64,000 nt of DNA from Paenibacillus mucilaginosus 3016 (GCF_000250655.1 NC_016935.1:2064001-2128000), one strand, 5' to 3'; positions 48,768 through 57,825 are shown, numbered from the stretch's first letter. A program made the numbers and translations. Notes: a model not told the origin generated them from the letters alone.

Positions 48768-49061
48768 GCGGCATCCCCCTTCGTCACTAAGTTGCCTTCC
48801 ATTATATCACAAGCGGGGACGCAGTCTAAAATTCGGGGCAGAGGCCGGGAGCGGGCGGTTCCGCCGAAGCAGCCGCAGCCGGGACGAACCGGAATGCCAA
48901 TAAAATTTGGAATAAAGGCCCATGACCGGGATGGCACGTTCTGGTATAATGGGAACACGAAAAATGCGGCGGACCAGCGGATTCGTCCGTTCGGCCGGCA
49001 TGACCTGCCGGCTCCCGCAGCCGCTGCAGCGCAGCAGGACAGGGTAAAGGAGTAGGTTACG

Positions 49062-50558
49062 ATTCAATCGCGTTCGGAGAAACACAAGCAGGAGAAGGCC
49101 AGCAAGTTCAAGAAAACGATGTGGCTGAAGATCGGGGCTCTGGTCGGCGTAACGATAGGCGCTTTCATTTATTTGATCGGCTGGCTTGAAGGGCCTCAGC
49201 CCGGCAGCGTCGAGACCCCGGCCCAGCAGCCGGCAGTTGTATTGGACAAGCCGCAGACGGTGCCGGAAAAGGCGGAAGAACCCGCGGGAGCGGCCGATGA
49301 GCCGAAGCCGGAGACGGTTCCGGTCACGCCGACGGCTGGAGAGAACGGAGGCGCGCTGCCGGCGGCCGGCGGGAGCAGTCCGCGCGTCAAGCTGAGCTTC
49401 GTCGGTGACGTCATGTTCGCCGGCAGAGTGGAGGACATCGTGAAGAAGAACGGATATGCTTATCCGTTCGAGCAGGTGAAGTCTTACTTGGAGAAGGCGG
49501 ACCTGACGGTGGCCAACCTGGAGACGCCGATTACTGCGAGCGGTACGGCACAGTCCAAGGAATACGTGTACCGCTCGTCCCCGCTGGCCCTGCCGGAGCT
49601 CAAGGGGGCCGGTGTGGATCTCGTGAACCTGGCCAACAACCATACGATGGATTACGGCGAGAAGGGGCTGCTCGATACGCTCGATCACCTGGATGCGCAG
49701 GGAATTCGCCGGGTAGGCGGCGGCAGGAGTGCGGACGAGGCTTACCACCATGAGATCGTCGACCAGAACGGCATGAAGATCGCCTTCCTCGGATTCTCCG
49801 AGGTGCTGCCGGATGCCTCCTGGTTCGCGGGGGCCGGCAAGCCGGGCCTTGCCGAGAGCTATTCGGTGAAGCGGCCGCTGGAAGCCATAGCGAAGGCCCG
49901 GGCGGAAGCCGATCTTGTCGTGGTGATAGCCCACTGGGGGGAAGAGCGCGAGGAGCGGATGAACGAGAAGCAGAGAGATCTGGCGCACCAGTACATCGAT
50001 GCGGGCGCCGACCTGATCATTGCGAGCCATCCTCACGTGCTGCAGGGCTTCGAACAGTACAATGGCAAGTGGATCGCTTACAGCCTCGGCAATTTTATTT
50101 TTACTACGAATTCGAACCCGAACACCCTCGAGAGCATGATCCTCGACGCCTCCTGCACCAAGGAGCGCAGCTGCGACCTCAGTCTGGTGCCGATCCACAC
50201 GGAATGGGCTCATCCGGTGCCTATGGAAGCGGAGAAGGGGAAGAAGCTCTTCGAGAAGCTGACACGGATTTCCTATAACGCCAAGGTGGACGGAGAGGGG
50301 AAAGTGACGGCAGGGCCGGTCAACCCTTACAAGGCGCCTGCGGGCCCGGTACCGCTGCCGTCCAAGACGACGAACAAGAGCGGGGCGGTCTCCACGGGAA
50401 CGGGAACGTCCTCGAAGTCCGCCTCCACCAAGCCGACGACAGAGTCTGCGAAGACGAAGACAACGACAACGACAAGCACCAAGTCGAAGGAGAACACGTC
50501 AACGGGAACCCAGGGAACGGCCGTGAAGAAACCGGCTGCGACGACAACCAAAGAATAA
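49062..50558 (+). CDS. CapA-family extracellular phosphoesterase-like protein, probable ATT start
   Basis: CapA/PgsA-type proteins support poly-gamma-glutamate or capsule synthesis; the domain is a metallophosphatase variant. The product has a basic N-terminus, one membrane anchor (IGALVGVTIGAFIYLIGWL), a Pro/Glu-rich linker, the CapA domain (~105-405) with FVGDVMFAGR, VANLETPI, LVNLANNHTMDYG, VIAHWGEE and IASHPHVLQG, and a 100-residue Thr/Ser/Lys tail. The first ATG in frame (49119) has no ribosome-binding site and opens inside the basic segment. ATT at 49062 lies 9 bases after AAGGAG and adds QSRSEKHKQEKASKFKKT, so it is taken as the start. Confidence 0.85.
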   Translation: MQSRSEKHKQEKASKFKKTMWLKIGALVGVTIGAFIYLIGWLEGPQPGSVETPAQQPAVVLDKPQTVPEKAEEPAGAADEPKPETVPVTPTAGENGGALPAAGGSSPRVKLSFVGDVMFAGRVEDIVKKNGYAYPFEQVKSYLEKADLTVANLETPITASGTAQSKEYVYRSSPLALPELKGAGVDLVNLANNHTMDYGEKGLLDTLDHLDAQGIRRVGGGRSADEAYHHEIVDQNGMKIAFLGFSEVLPDASWFAGAGKPGLAESYSVKRPLEAIAKARAEADLVVVIAHWGEEREERMNEKQRDLAHQYIDAGADLIIASHPHVLQGFEQYNGKWIAYSLGNFIFTTNSNPNTLESMILDASCTKERSCDLSLVPIHTEWAHPVPMEAEKGKKLFEKLTRISYNAKVDGEGKVTAGPVNPYKAPAGPVPLPSKTTNKSGAVSTGTGTSSKSASTKPTTESAKTKTTTTTSTKSKENTSTGTQGTAVKKPAATTTKE

Positions 50559-50890
50559 TAAGAAGGCAGCAGCCCAAGGGCAGCACTCCCCAAGCCGGGA
50601 GGCTGCCCTTTTTTGAATGGAACGGATGCGGGAGCGGCCAGCGGGATGACCGGGAGTTACCTGGCATCAGCCCTTCTGTTTCCATGCGGTTCCACCTGTG
50701 CGGTACCAAGGCCTCATCGGTAACGAGCATGCGCAGTGGTTTCTCCTTTATATGCAGCCGGACCTTCAAGCAGTGGAGCGGCGTTGTGCTTTGAAGGGGA
50801 GAGGCTTATAATGAGAGGCAAGTCAAGGTAATTATCCGAATCATGTATCCTTATCAGAAATCTTAATCCGAACAAAGGACCGATGCGCTA
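50559..50890. other. 332-bp interval with terminator, no other feature seen
   Basis: Apart from the CapA terminator at 50578-50615 the interval contains no repeats, small genes with a ribosome-binding site, or clear promoter boxes. Confidence 0.5.
50578..50615 (+). terminator. Terminator of the CapA gene
   Basis: GGGCAGC at 50578-50584 pairs with GGCTGCCC at 50601-50608 and is followed by TTTTTT. Confidence 0.88.
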
Positions 50891-51523
50891 ATGAACGAAT
50901 CCATCCGCAACATTTATTGTGTAGGACGCAATTACGGGCTGCATGCCGCCGAGCTTGGCAATGACATTCCCGAGGAGCCGATGATCTTCACGAAGCCGAC
51001 GCATGCTCTGACGGCCATCGACGGAGGGGAGATTTCGCTGCCGGAAGGCCGCGGGGAGGTTCACTACGAAGCCGAGCTGGTGCTGCACGTGGGACGAGCG
51101 TACACGCCCGGCATCACGGTCGACGAGCTTGTCGACCGGATGGCGCTCGGTGTTGATTTTACGCTTCGCGACGTGCAGTCCGTTCTCAAAAAGAAGGGAC
51201 ATCCGTGGCTGCCGGCCAAGGGCTTCCTGAACTCGGCGGCACTAACCGAATTCCGCCCGTTCCCGGGGTTCGAGCAGGTGAAGCAGGTGGAGTACACGCT
51301 CCGGCGCAACGGGGAAGAGGTGCAGCGGGGCAATCTCAATGACATGATCTTTAACCTGCAGGTCATTGTCGACTATATTGCCAAGCACTACGGGCTGGGA
51401 GCGGGAGATATCATCTACACGGGAACTCCTGCCGGCGTGGCTGCCGCGCACGAAGGCGACCGCTTCGAGCTCCTCTGGGGCGAGACGGCGTTCGGCGCGT
51501 TCACGGCCCGTTTCGGGAAGTAA
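50891..51523 (+). CDS. Fumarylacetoacetate hydrolase-family protein
   Basis: This FAH-fold hydrolase of 210 residues has the short single-domain length of 2-keto-acid hydrolases, decarboxylases and acylpyruvases. Visible motifs: IYCVGRNYGLHAAELG, PMIFTKPTHAL, EVHYEAELVLHVG (two Glu metal ligands), GVDFTLRDVQ, WLPAKGFLNSA and DIIYTGTPAGV. Acylpyruvase is the likeliest activity by sequence pattern. The gene appears monocistronic, with a GC hairpin at 51550-51580. Confidence 0.9.
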   Translation: MNESIRNIYCVGRNYGLHAAELGNDIPEEPMIFTKPTHALTAIDGGEISLPEGRGEVHYEAELVLHVGRAYTPGITVDELVDRMALGVDFTLRDVQSVLKKKGHPWLPAKGFLNSAALTEFRPFPGFEQVKQVEYTLRRNGEEVQRGNLNDMIFNLQVIVDYIAKHYGLGAGDIIYTGTPAGVAAAHEGDRFELLWGETAFGAFTARFGK

Positions 51524-51623
51524 GCCGTCCTTATGGGGACACGAGAATGGACCGCTCCTCCGGTGGGAAGGGCGGTCCATATCGTTTACATGTTATTATC
51601 CTACTGTCGACAAGGGGGACCTT

Positions 51624-52451
51624 ATGTCTGATCTGCTTATCGGGCTGCTGGGAAGCGCCGGGATTGCGGGAGCGGCTTATCTCAAGCGTTCGCTCTCCCT
51701 CTCGGGCTTCCTGGCGGCCGTCCTGCTTGGCACCGCCATGTATTCCGCCGGCAGCGCAGCCTGGTTCGGCACGCTGATTGCTTTCTTCATCACCTCGTCC
51801 CTGCTCTCGAAGGTTAAGGCGAAGCGCAAGGCGGCGGCCGAGGAAGGCTACGCGAAGGGCAGCCGGCGCGATGCGGGCCAGGTGCTCGCCAACGGCGGCC
51901 TCGGCCTGCTGCTCTGCCTGGGCGCGGCCCTCTTCCCGCATCCGGCCTGGTGGGCCGCCTTCATCGGCGTGATGGCCACGGTCACGGCCGACACCTGGGC
52001 CACCGAGGTCGGCGGCCTCAGCCCCACCGCGCCGCGGTCGATCGTCACGCTCCGCCCCGTGCCGGCCGGCACCTCCGGCGGCGTGACGCCGCTTGGCCTC
52101 GGCGCCTCCGCTGCCGGCGGCCTCTTCATCGGCGCGGCCGCGTGGGCGCTGGGCCTGCTGTCCGCGGAGCCGGCGCTGCCGGCCGGCTCGGTGGCTTCGG
52201 CTGCCGGGCTCTGCGCCATGGGCCTGGCCGGCGGTCTCGCCGGCTCGCTGGCCGACTCGTGGCTTGGCGCGGTCTGCCAAGCGATGTACCGGTGCAGCGT
52301 CTGCGGCCGGGACATCGAAAAAAACCGCCACTGCGGGGCAGCGGCGGTTCCGGTTCGGGGCTTCTCCTGGATGACGAACGATCTCGTCAACTTCCTGAGC
52401 TCGGCGGCCGGCGGTGCGGCCGCATGGGCGCTGAGTCTGGTTTTCGCGTAA
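51624..52451 (+). CDS. DUF92 family membrane protein
   Basis: This is a 275-residue polytopic protein with about seven membrane segments. The DUF92 signature ADTWATEVGGLSP...VTLRPVPAGTSGGVTPLG is intact, with GLAGSLADSWLGA later. A short cytoplasmic loop YRCSVCGRDIEKNRHCG resembles a small zinc-binding insert. ATG 51624 follows AAGGGGG. The family is related to phytol kinase-like CTP-dependent enzymes; activity here is unknown. The GC content is very high in its 3' half. Confidence 0.87.
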   Translation: MSDLLIGLLGSAGIAGAAYLKRSLSLSGFLAAVLLGTAMYSAGSAAWFGTLIAFFITSSLLSKVKAKRKAAAEEGYAKGSRRDAGQVLANGGLGLLLCLGAALFPHPAWWAAFIGVMATVTADTWATEVGGLSPTAPRSIVTLRPVPAGTSGGVTPLGLGASAAGGLFIGAAAWALGLLSAEPALPAGSVASAAGLCAMGLAGGLAGSLADSWLGAVCQAMYRCSVCGRDIEKNRHCGAAAVPVRGFSWMTNDLVNFLSSAAGGAAAWALSLVFA

Positions 52452-52454
52452 GGC

Positions 52455-52559
52455 CTACTCTTCCTCTTTGCGGGAATAGGCTTTATTCGTAACATAGATG
52501 GCCGCGGCCGAGATGGCGAGGGCAATCAGGATCGAGACAATAATAATAAAAGTCACCAT
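52455..52559 (-). CDS. Single-pass membrane micropeptide, 34 aa
   Basis: The short frame begins MVTFIIIVSILIALAISAAA and ends NKAYSRKEEE. It consists of one membrane helix and a charged tail. GGAGG lies about 14 bases upstream, a long spacing. It converges with the DUF92 gene, leaving only three bases between stops. No family is recognised; small proteins like this are common in Paenibacillus. Confidence 0.4.
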   Translation of the reverse strand: MVTFIIIVSILIALAISAAAIYVTNKAYSRKEEE

Positions 52560-52635
52560 AATGGACGGAAGTACCTCCGGAGAATGTAGTTGCTTCTGCC
52601 ATTGTACCGGATCGGAACCGGTATGCCAAGCGGAC

Positions 52636-54282
52636 TTAAGGGCGAGGCTGCCACGGCGGCAGCGGGAGGGAGCGCAGCTCCTTGAGGGAGGCCAGGTCAT
52701 TGGCCTTCATCATGCCCTGGGATGCCGAGTACAGCGTATCGCCGATATAGAGCAGCCGCTCGATGTTCAGATCACTGCCGTACCAGGAGGATCCCGCTTT
52801 CTTCATCGCTTCTTCCGACAGGTGAGTCACTTTCCCGCGCAGCTGGAAGCCGCTCTGAAGGTCCAGCCCATAGACATAGGCGCCCTGGAAGGTGAATTCG
52901 CCGTAAGCCTGGGGCGAAACGGAGCCTGCCGCATTCTTGTCCTTGATTTCCATCACGGTGACAGGGAAGGCGAGCAGGTTCTTTTCTTTGGAGAACAGAA
53001 GCGCTTTGTGGTTATGCAGCAGCTCGGATTCCGTGCCCCGGTCGCCGATCGTCTCCTTGAAGAGCTCCTTCGGGTTCGCCGGATCGCTGACGTCGAAGAG
53101 GGCCATCTTCATCCCTTGGGTGAAGGCGGCAGGCTCTCCGGTGAAGCCCGGTTCGGGCTTCGCCACGACAGCTTCCTTGCCGAAGCCGATCAGGTGATTC
53201 TCGTCATAAGGGTGCAGGTAATCGCTGTACCCCGGAATCTTGAGCTGGCCGAGCGTCTTCGGAGCCCTCGGATCCGAGAGGTCGATCGCGAACAGCGGGT
53301 CCACCTGCCGGAAGGTGACCATGTAAGCCCGGCTTCCCATGTAGCGCACGGAGTAGATCCGCTCACCGGGAGCGAGGTCTTCGAGAGACCCGGTGATCTT
53401 CATCGCTTCGTCAAGTACATAGACGTTATTCTTGGACGTGCCTTCGTCCGTGCGCCAGGAACTCCCGGTCGTTGTGGCGATCCGGAAATAGCCGTCATGT
53501 TCATCCATGGAGAACTGGCTCAGCGGGTGTCCGGGTACGGTGCCGCGGCCTTCATAGCGGGTGGTGCCTCCGTCAAGACCGAACTTGTAGATGACGCTGA
53601 CGGTATCTTCGGCGCGTGGCACCGGTATGGACGGCGTTGCGATCCCGCCGATACCCGGATCGATCGGGATCGGCATCGGCTGTGCGGCCTGGTACTCGTT
53701 CACGGTCACGTACAGGTTGGACTCGGATGCATAGACATACTGTCCGGAGCCGAGGTAGCTCGTGACCTGCATTTTTTGGTCCGGGTGCTTCAGATGAATT
53801 CCGCCGACGAGCAGGTAGTTCGGCTCCACGGCCTTCGGGAAGTACCGGATGTCCTCGAACCCGATGGTGACAAAAGCATCCCCGGCAGCCGTATCCCGGT
53901 AGGCCGGACCGGCTGCAGCCGCCAGCTTCTCCTCAGGCGTTGCGTTCTCGCGCAGCAGCCAGTGGAAGTTCATCGACTTGTTCGTCACAATGTACAGCGA
54001 GTCGCCGATCTTGCGCGAGGAGATATAATGCCCCTCGAGCTCCGTCTCCCTGACGGCCTTGAGCTTCGTGCGGTCTCCGAGCTCGTAGACGATCGTCTTG
54101 GTCGTCGTGCGGTAAGGAGAGGGCCAGATGGCGATCTTCTTCTCCGCTATAACGGAATGGCTTGGGGAACCGCTGACGGGCGCGGCCTGGGGGCTGGTCT
54201 TCTGGACCGCCGAGCGGCACAGGTACGGACGCGGCCGGATAAGATGTGCTGCCGATGACGACAAGGTGGGTGTCATCCACAT
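52636..54282 (-). CDS. Beta-propeller domain protein, C-terminal part (frameshift-separated)
   Basis: From about 54225 downward this frame encodes a secreted beta-propeller (family PF09826): HSVIAEKKIAIWPSPYRTTTKTIVYELGD, VTSYLGSGQYVYASESNLYVTVNEY, HPLSQFSMDEHDGYFRIATTTG, SVRYMGSRAYMVTFRQVDPLFAIDLSDP and EGFIGFG-like HLIGFGKEAVV. The first ~20 codons are spurious text antisense-like to nothing known. The frame at 53933-55099 supplies the signal peptide and the first half. A one-base shift near 54200-54230 joins them. Confidence 0.82.
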   Translation of the reverse strand: MWMTPTLSSSAAHLIRPRPYLCRSAVQKTSPQAAPVSGSPSHSVIAEKKIAIWPSPYRTTTKTIVYELGDRTKLKAVRETELEGHYISSRKIGDSLYIVTNKSMNFHWLLRENATPEEKLAAAAGPAYRDTAAGDAFVTIGFEDIRYFPKAVEPNYLLVGGIHLKHPDQKMQVTSYLGSGQYVYASESNLYVTVNEYQAAQPMPIPIDPGIGGIATPSIPVPRAEDTVSVIYKFGLDGGTTRYEGRGTVPGHPLSQFSMDEHDGYFRIATTTGSSWRTDEGTSKNNVYVLDEAMKITGSLEDLAPGERIYSVRYMGSRAYMVTFRQVDPLFAIDLSDPRAPKTLGQLKIPGYSDYLHPYDENHLIGFGKEAVVAKPEPGFTGEPAAFTQGMKMALFDVSDPANPKELFKETIGDRGTESELLHNHKALLFSKEKNLLAFPVTVMEIKDKNAAGSVSPQAYGEFTFQGAYVYGLDLQSGFQLRGKVTHLSEEAMKKAGSSWYGSDLNIERLLYIGDTLYSASQGMMKANDLASLKELRSLPLPPWQPRP

Positions 54283-55099
54283 ACAGCTCCTGCGGGTAAA
54301 AGTTCGCGTCTTCCCAGTAGACGGTGCTCACTACGTTCATGGATTCCGCAGGCAGCGCATCGGCGATGACGATGCGGTTCCGGTTGACCTGGTAGATGAA
54401 CTCTCCATCGGTCTTGATGACATCGCCTTCGTCCACGCCCTCCACCTGCACATTCGTAGTGGAATAGCCCGGGGAGGCTGACGATCCCGATTCGCCGATG
54501 GCCGTGGGAGCCGCAGGGGCAGCGGCGGAATCCGTCACTGCTGTCTTGCTTTTAAACTCAAGCATCTCGTTCTGTACCGATATCCCCGCAGCTCGGGGCA
54601 TTTCCTTCAGCAGCGACTCGAGCTTCTCGAAGGAGCCGACCGTGGGCAGGCTCTTGTCCGCATCGACGATGGATACCTTGCGGTTGAGCGCGTCCCAGTA
54701 GACGTTGAAGCCGAACGCTTCGCTGAAGAAGCGCAGCGGCACCATCAGCTTCTCCCCCTCGACATACGGAGCCTGCTCCAGCTTCACTTCCCGGCCGCTG
54801 CGGTAGGCGTTCTCGCTGCCGGGCTGCAGCTTGATGGAGGCCGAGCCCTTCTCCGCTTCGGCCCACTTCTCCGCCGCGTTCCAGCGGACCTCCACCCCGA
54901 GCGCCTGCGACAGCTCGCGCAGCGGCACCATCAGGGTGCTGCCCGCGAAGACGGGAGCTGTGGCGAAGCGGACATCCTGGCCGTTCAGGTTCATGCCGAC
55001 GGGCGCCGATTCGGCAGCCGCGCCTGCCTGCGGGCCGGGGGATCCGCTGAGCAGCAGCGTCAGGGCGAGGAGCCCGACAGCCAGCTGTTTCCTTTTCAT
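53933..55099 (-). CDS. Copper-amine-oxidase-N / beta-propeller protein, N-terminal part (frameshift-separated)
   Basis: The product starts at ATG 55099 (GGGAGG 7 bases upstream) with a signal peptide ending near AGAAAE, then a copper-amine-oxidase-N domain (~28-145; STLMVPLRELSQALGVEV and KLMVPLRFFSEAFGFNV). Next it opens the propeller with TTNVQVEGVDEGDVIKTDGEFIYQV and DDTHLVVIGSTSYPA. After SVPVPLGG it turns into Arg/Pro-rich nonsense and stops at 53933. The true continuation is in the frame of 52636-54282. Intact homologues are single proteins of about 750 residues. Confidence 0.82.
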   Translation of the reverse strand: MKRKQLAVGLLALTLLLSGSPGPQAGAAAESAPVGMNLNGQDVRFATAPVFAGSTLMVPLRELSQALGVEVRWNAAEKWAEAEKGSASIKLQPGSENAYRSGREVKLEQAPYVEGEKLMVPLRFFSEAFGFNVYWDALNRKVSIVDADKSLPTVGSFEKLESLLKEMPRAAGISVQNEMLEFKSKTAVTDSAAAPAAPTAIGESGSSASPGYSTTNVQVEGVDEGDVIKTDGEFIYQVNRNRIVIADALPAESMNVVSTVYWEDANFYPQELYVDDTHLVVIGSTSYPAASVPVPLGGPEDQPPGRARQRFPKPFRYSGEEDRHLALSLPHDDQDDRLRARRPHEAQGRQGDGARGALYLLAQDRRLAVHCDEQVDELPLAAARERNA

Positions 55100-55242
55100 G
55101 ATTGTTCCTCCCTTGTATGTTGCGTGCACAGTCTGATCTCTCTCTTATCTCTATGGACGCGCTGCCGCCCCAATATGTTTCAGTCAAGGAAGCGGCAGCT
55201 TCATCGTCCTTATAAGGCGCTTATCCGAGTCTTTATCCGCTC

Positions 55243-55276
55243 CAAAAGGCCCTGCGCATAAAAGCGTCAGGGCCTG
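55243..55276 (-). terminator. Terminator of the LapA-like gene
   Basis: On the minus strand AGGCCCTG pairs with CAGGGCCT and is followed by TTTTGG. Confidence 0.7.
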
Positions 55277-55339
55277 CAGCCGTTTGGCTTGTCCCCTGCG
55301 CTCATTATAACAGATGGCGCGGGTGGCGGGGACAAGTCA

Positions 55340-55690
55340 TCATTTGGTTGTATCCTGCCTCGGCACTTCAGGGGAGGAGGGGGTTCCGGCAGGCTGCAAC
55401 TGGAGGTCGGACGAGGGGACAGGGGCCGAGCCGGCTTGTCCGCTCTCATACTCCGCCACCTTCTTCTCGAGCAGGCGGATCTGGCGCTTCAGCTTGAACT
55501 GCCGGAACAGACCGATGAATCCGGTGATGAGGCCGCCGAGCAGGACCGAGCCGAGAATGACGAGAATGAGCGGAATGTCCCGCTCGCCGAAGACATACTT
55601 CACCCGGACGGGATCGACATTGATTACGGCGAAGACGGCCGTGACGAGTGCGAATAAGAGAGTGAGAATCAGAATCCATTGGGCTTTCAT
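55340..55690 (-). CDS. LapA-domain membrane protein
   Basis: This is a 116-residue protein with two membrane segments (~5-25 and ~40-63) and the LapA signature FAVINVDPVRVKYVFGERDIPLILVILGSVLLGGLI. A cytoplasmic coiled coil (QFKLKRQIRLLEKKVAEYES) and a Pro/Ser-rich tail follow. The family (YciS/LapA) is linked to envelope assembly in proteobacteria; in Firmicutes the role is unknown. Confidence 0.88.
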   Translation of the reverse strand: MKAQWILILTLLFALVTAVFAVINVDPVRVKYVFGERDIPLILVILGSVLLGGLITGFIGLFRQFKLKRQIRLLEKKVAEYESGQAGSAPVPSSDLQLQPAGTPSSPEVPRQDTTK

Positions 55691-55772
55691 GACGGCACGT
55701 TCCTTTCATCGCAGGCGCTTTTGGTATATCCTTTATTACCCGAAGGCCCGCACAGCAAAATCGGGTGATGCT

Positions 55773-55804
55773 CAAAAAGGCCGAGCCGGCAGGCCGGCTC
55801 AGCC
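55773..55804 (-). terminator. Terminator of the pepF gene
   Basis: On the minus strand GGCTGAGCCGGC pairs with GCCGGCTCGGCC and is followed by TTTTTGA. Confidence 0.85.
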
Positions 55805-55812
55805 CTATGATC

Positions 55813-57606
55813 TTATGCTTCCGACAGCTTCTCCATCTGCTCGAGCAGGTCCTTGAACACGCTCATCGCCTGCTTGATCGGCTCCGGCGTCGACATATCC
55901 ACGCCCGCCTTCTTCAGGATGTTCAGAGAGTAGTCGCTGCCGCCGCTCTTCAGGAAGCCGAGGTAGCGGTCCACGGCAGGCTGGCCTTCATCCAGGATCT
56001 GCTTCGCAAAGGACGTCGCAGCCGAGAAGCCCGTCGCATATTTGTAGACATAGAACGAGTTGTAGAAGTGGGGGATGCGCGCCCATTCCATCTCGATATC
56101 TTTATCCACAGCCATCTCCTTGCCGTAATACTGGACGTTGAGGTTGTAGTAGATCTCGCTGAACAGCTGCGGCGTCAGGGATTCGCCCGCTTCGGCCTTC
56201 TCATGGATGATTTTCTCGAATTCCGCGAACATCGTCTGACGGAACACCGTCGTGCGGAACTGGTCCATGTAGTAGGTGAGCAGGTACATCTTCTCTTTCT
56301 TGTCGCTCGAATGCTTCAGCATGTAGTCCATGAGCAGCGCTTCGTTCAGCGTCGAGGCGACTTCCGCCAGGAAGATCGTGTACTGCGCGTAGCGGTAAGG
56401 CTGGTTCTCATCCGAGAGATAGGAGTGCAGCGCGTGGCCCATCTCGTGCGTGAGGGTGAACATGCTGTTGAGGTTGTCCTTGTGGTTCAGCAGCACGTAA
56501 GGGTGCGTGCCGTAGGCTCCCCAGCTGTAAGCCCCGTTGCGCTTGCCTTCGTTCTCGTAGATGTCGATCCAGTGGTTGTCGAAGCCTTCCTGCAGCACCT
56601 TGAGATAGTCCGGGCCGAGCGGCTCCAGGCTCTCCTTGACCTTCTCTTTCGCTTCTTCGTACGAGATTTCGAGCTTGTATTCGTCGACGAGGGGAGCGAA
56701 GAGGTCGTACATGTGCAGCTGGTCCACCTTCATCAGCTTGCGGCGCAGCTCCATATAGCGGTGCATGAGCGGGAGCGAGTCATGAACGGCGTCGATCAGG
56801 TTCGTATACACTTCCTTGTCGATCTTGTCGCCGAAGAGGGACATCTCGAGGGTGGAAGGGTACTTGCGGGCTTTGGCATAAAAAATATTCTTCGTCACAT
56901 TGGCCGCAAGCGTGGCCGCAATGGTGTTCTTCTGCTTGCCGTACGTTTCGTACATCTTCTGGAACGCTTCCCTGCGCACCTCGCGGTTGCGGCTCTCCAG
57001 GAACTGGATGTACCGGCCGTGGGTCAGCTCGACCTCTTCGCCCTGCTCGTTCTTGACCTTCGGGAACTTCAGGTCCGCGTTGTTCAGCATGCCGTAGATC
57101 GTGCCCGGCGCCTGGGAGAGGTTGCCCACCTGCGCGAGGAGGGCTTCCTCGCTCTTGCCGAGGACGTGCTGCTTCTGGCGGATCATTTCCTCAAGGGTCC
57201 GCTTGTAGAAGGCCAGATCGGGATGCCCGACGAGCGCCTGGAGCACCTCATCGGAGAGACTCAGAATCTCGGGGGACACGAAGGAGAGGGCTTCGCCGAC
57301 TTCTACGCTGAGCTTCTTGGATTTATCGGATAAGGCCTGATATACGGGATCCGCCATGTCTTCATGATGCTTCATGTTGGCATATACGTAGAGACGTTCG
57401 GTATGTATGGAGATTTCATCTTCTAGCTGGAAGACTTCCTTGATTGAAGCCGGATCGGCCAGCTTGCCTTCGAAGCGGCCCACATTCTTCAAAGCGTCCT
57501 TGACCTTCTGATACTCCGCATCCCAAGCTTCCTGGGAAGCGAACAGGTCCTGAAGGTTCCAGCGGTGTTCGGCGGGAACGTCATTGCGTTTGGGTAACTG
57601 ATTCAT
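55813..57606 (-). CDS. pepF: Oligoendopeptidase F (M3 family)
   Basis: This zinc metallopeptidase hydrolyses short peptides. The 597-residue form starts at ATG 57606 behind AAGGAGG with 6-base spacing. N-terminal MNQLPKRNDVPAEHRWNLQDLF is typical, and the active site FTLTHEMGHALHSYL (HExxH) with the downstream Glu (IFLAEVASTLNE) is intact, as is AVDKDIEMEWARIPHFY. The frame stays open upstream to ATG 57720 and would add 38 residues forming a good signal peptide (see findings). In Bacillus, PepF is cytosolic and can affect sporulation and peptide signalling. Confidence 0.93.
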   Translation of the reverse strand: MNQLPKRNDVPAEHRWNLQDLFASQEAWDAEYQKVKDALKNVGRFEGKLADPASIKEVFQLEDEISIHTERLYVYANMKHHEDMADPVYQALSDKSKKLSVEVGEALSFVSPEILSLSDEVLQALVGHPDLAFYKRTLEEMIRQKQHVLGKSEEALLAQVGNLSQAPGTIYGMLNNADLKFPKVKNEQGEEVELTHGRYIQFLESRNREVRREAFQKMYETYGKQKNTIAATLAANVTKNIFYAKARKYPSTLEMSLFGDKIDKEVYTNLIDAVHDSLPLMHRYMELRRKLMKVDQLHMYDLFAPLVDEYKLEISYEEAKEKVKESLEPLGPDYLKVLQEGFDNHWIDIYENEGKRNGAYSWGAYGTHPYVLLNHKDNLNSMFTLTHEMGHALHSYLSDENQPYRYAQYTIFLAEVASTLNEALLMDYMLKHSSDKKEKMYLLTYYMDQFRTTVFRQTMFAEFEKIIHEKAEAGESLTPQLFSEIYYNLNVQYYGKEMAVDKDIEMEWARIPHFYNSFYVYKYATGFSAATSFAKQILDEGQPAVDRYLGFLKSGGSDYSLNILKKAGVDMSTPEPIKQAMSVFKDLLEQMEKLSEA

Positions 57607-57825
57607 GGGAGCCCTCCTTATCGGATGAATAGGTTTCGCGGCGGAGCCCGTCTGAGCTGCGGACGAGACCAGCAGTCCGCTCAGCAGGATGCCGCAGAAG
57701 AACACGGGAATAGCACGCATTGCCGCTCACGCTCCAAGGCAGCAGGATGGGTAGGTCTGGAAACGTTGGTTAGTATAACCGGAGCGTGATTCAAATATTA
57801 GTATAGGGAATTGCCGGACAGAAGT

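Noticed and set aside
55765-57333. 522-codon open frame antisense to pepF
   Set aside because: Antisense shadow; Val/Leu/Arg/His-rich without any recognisable domain, and it begins inside the pepF terminator hairpin.
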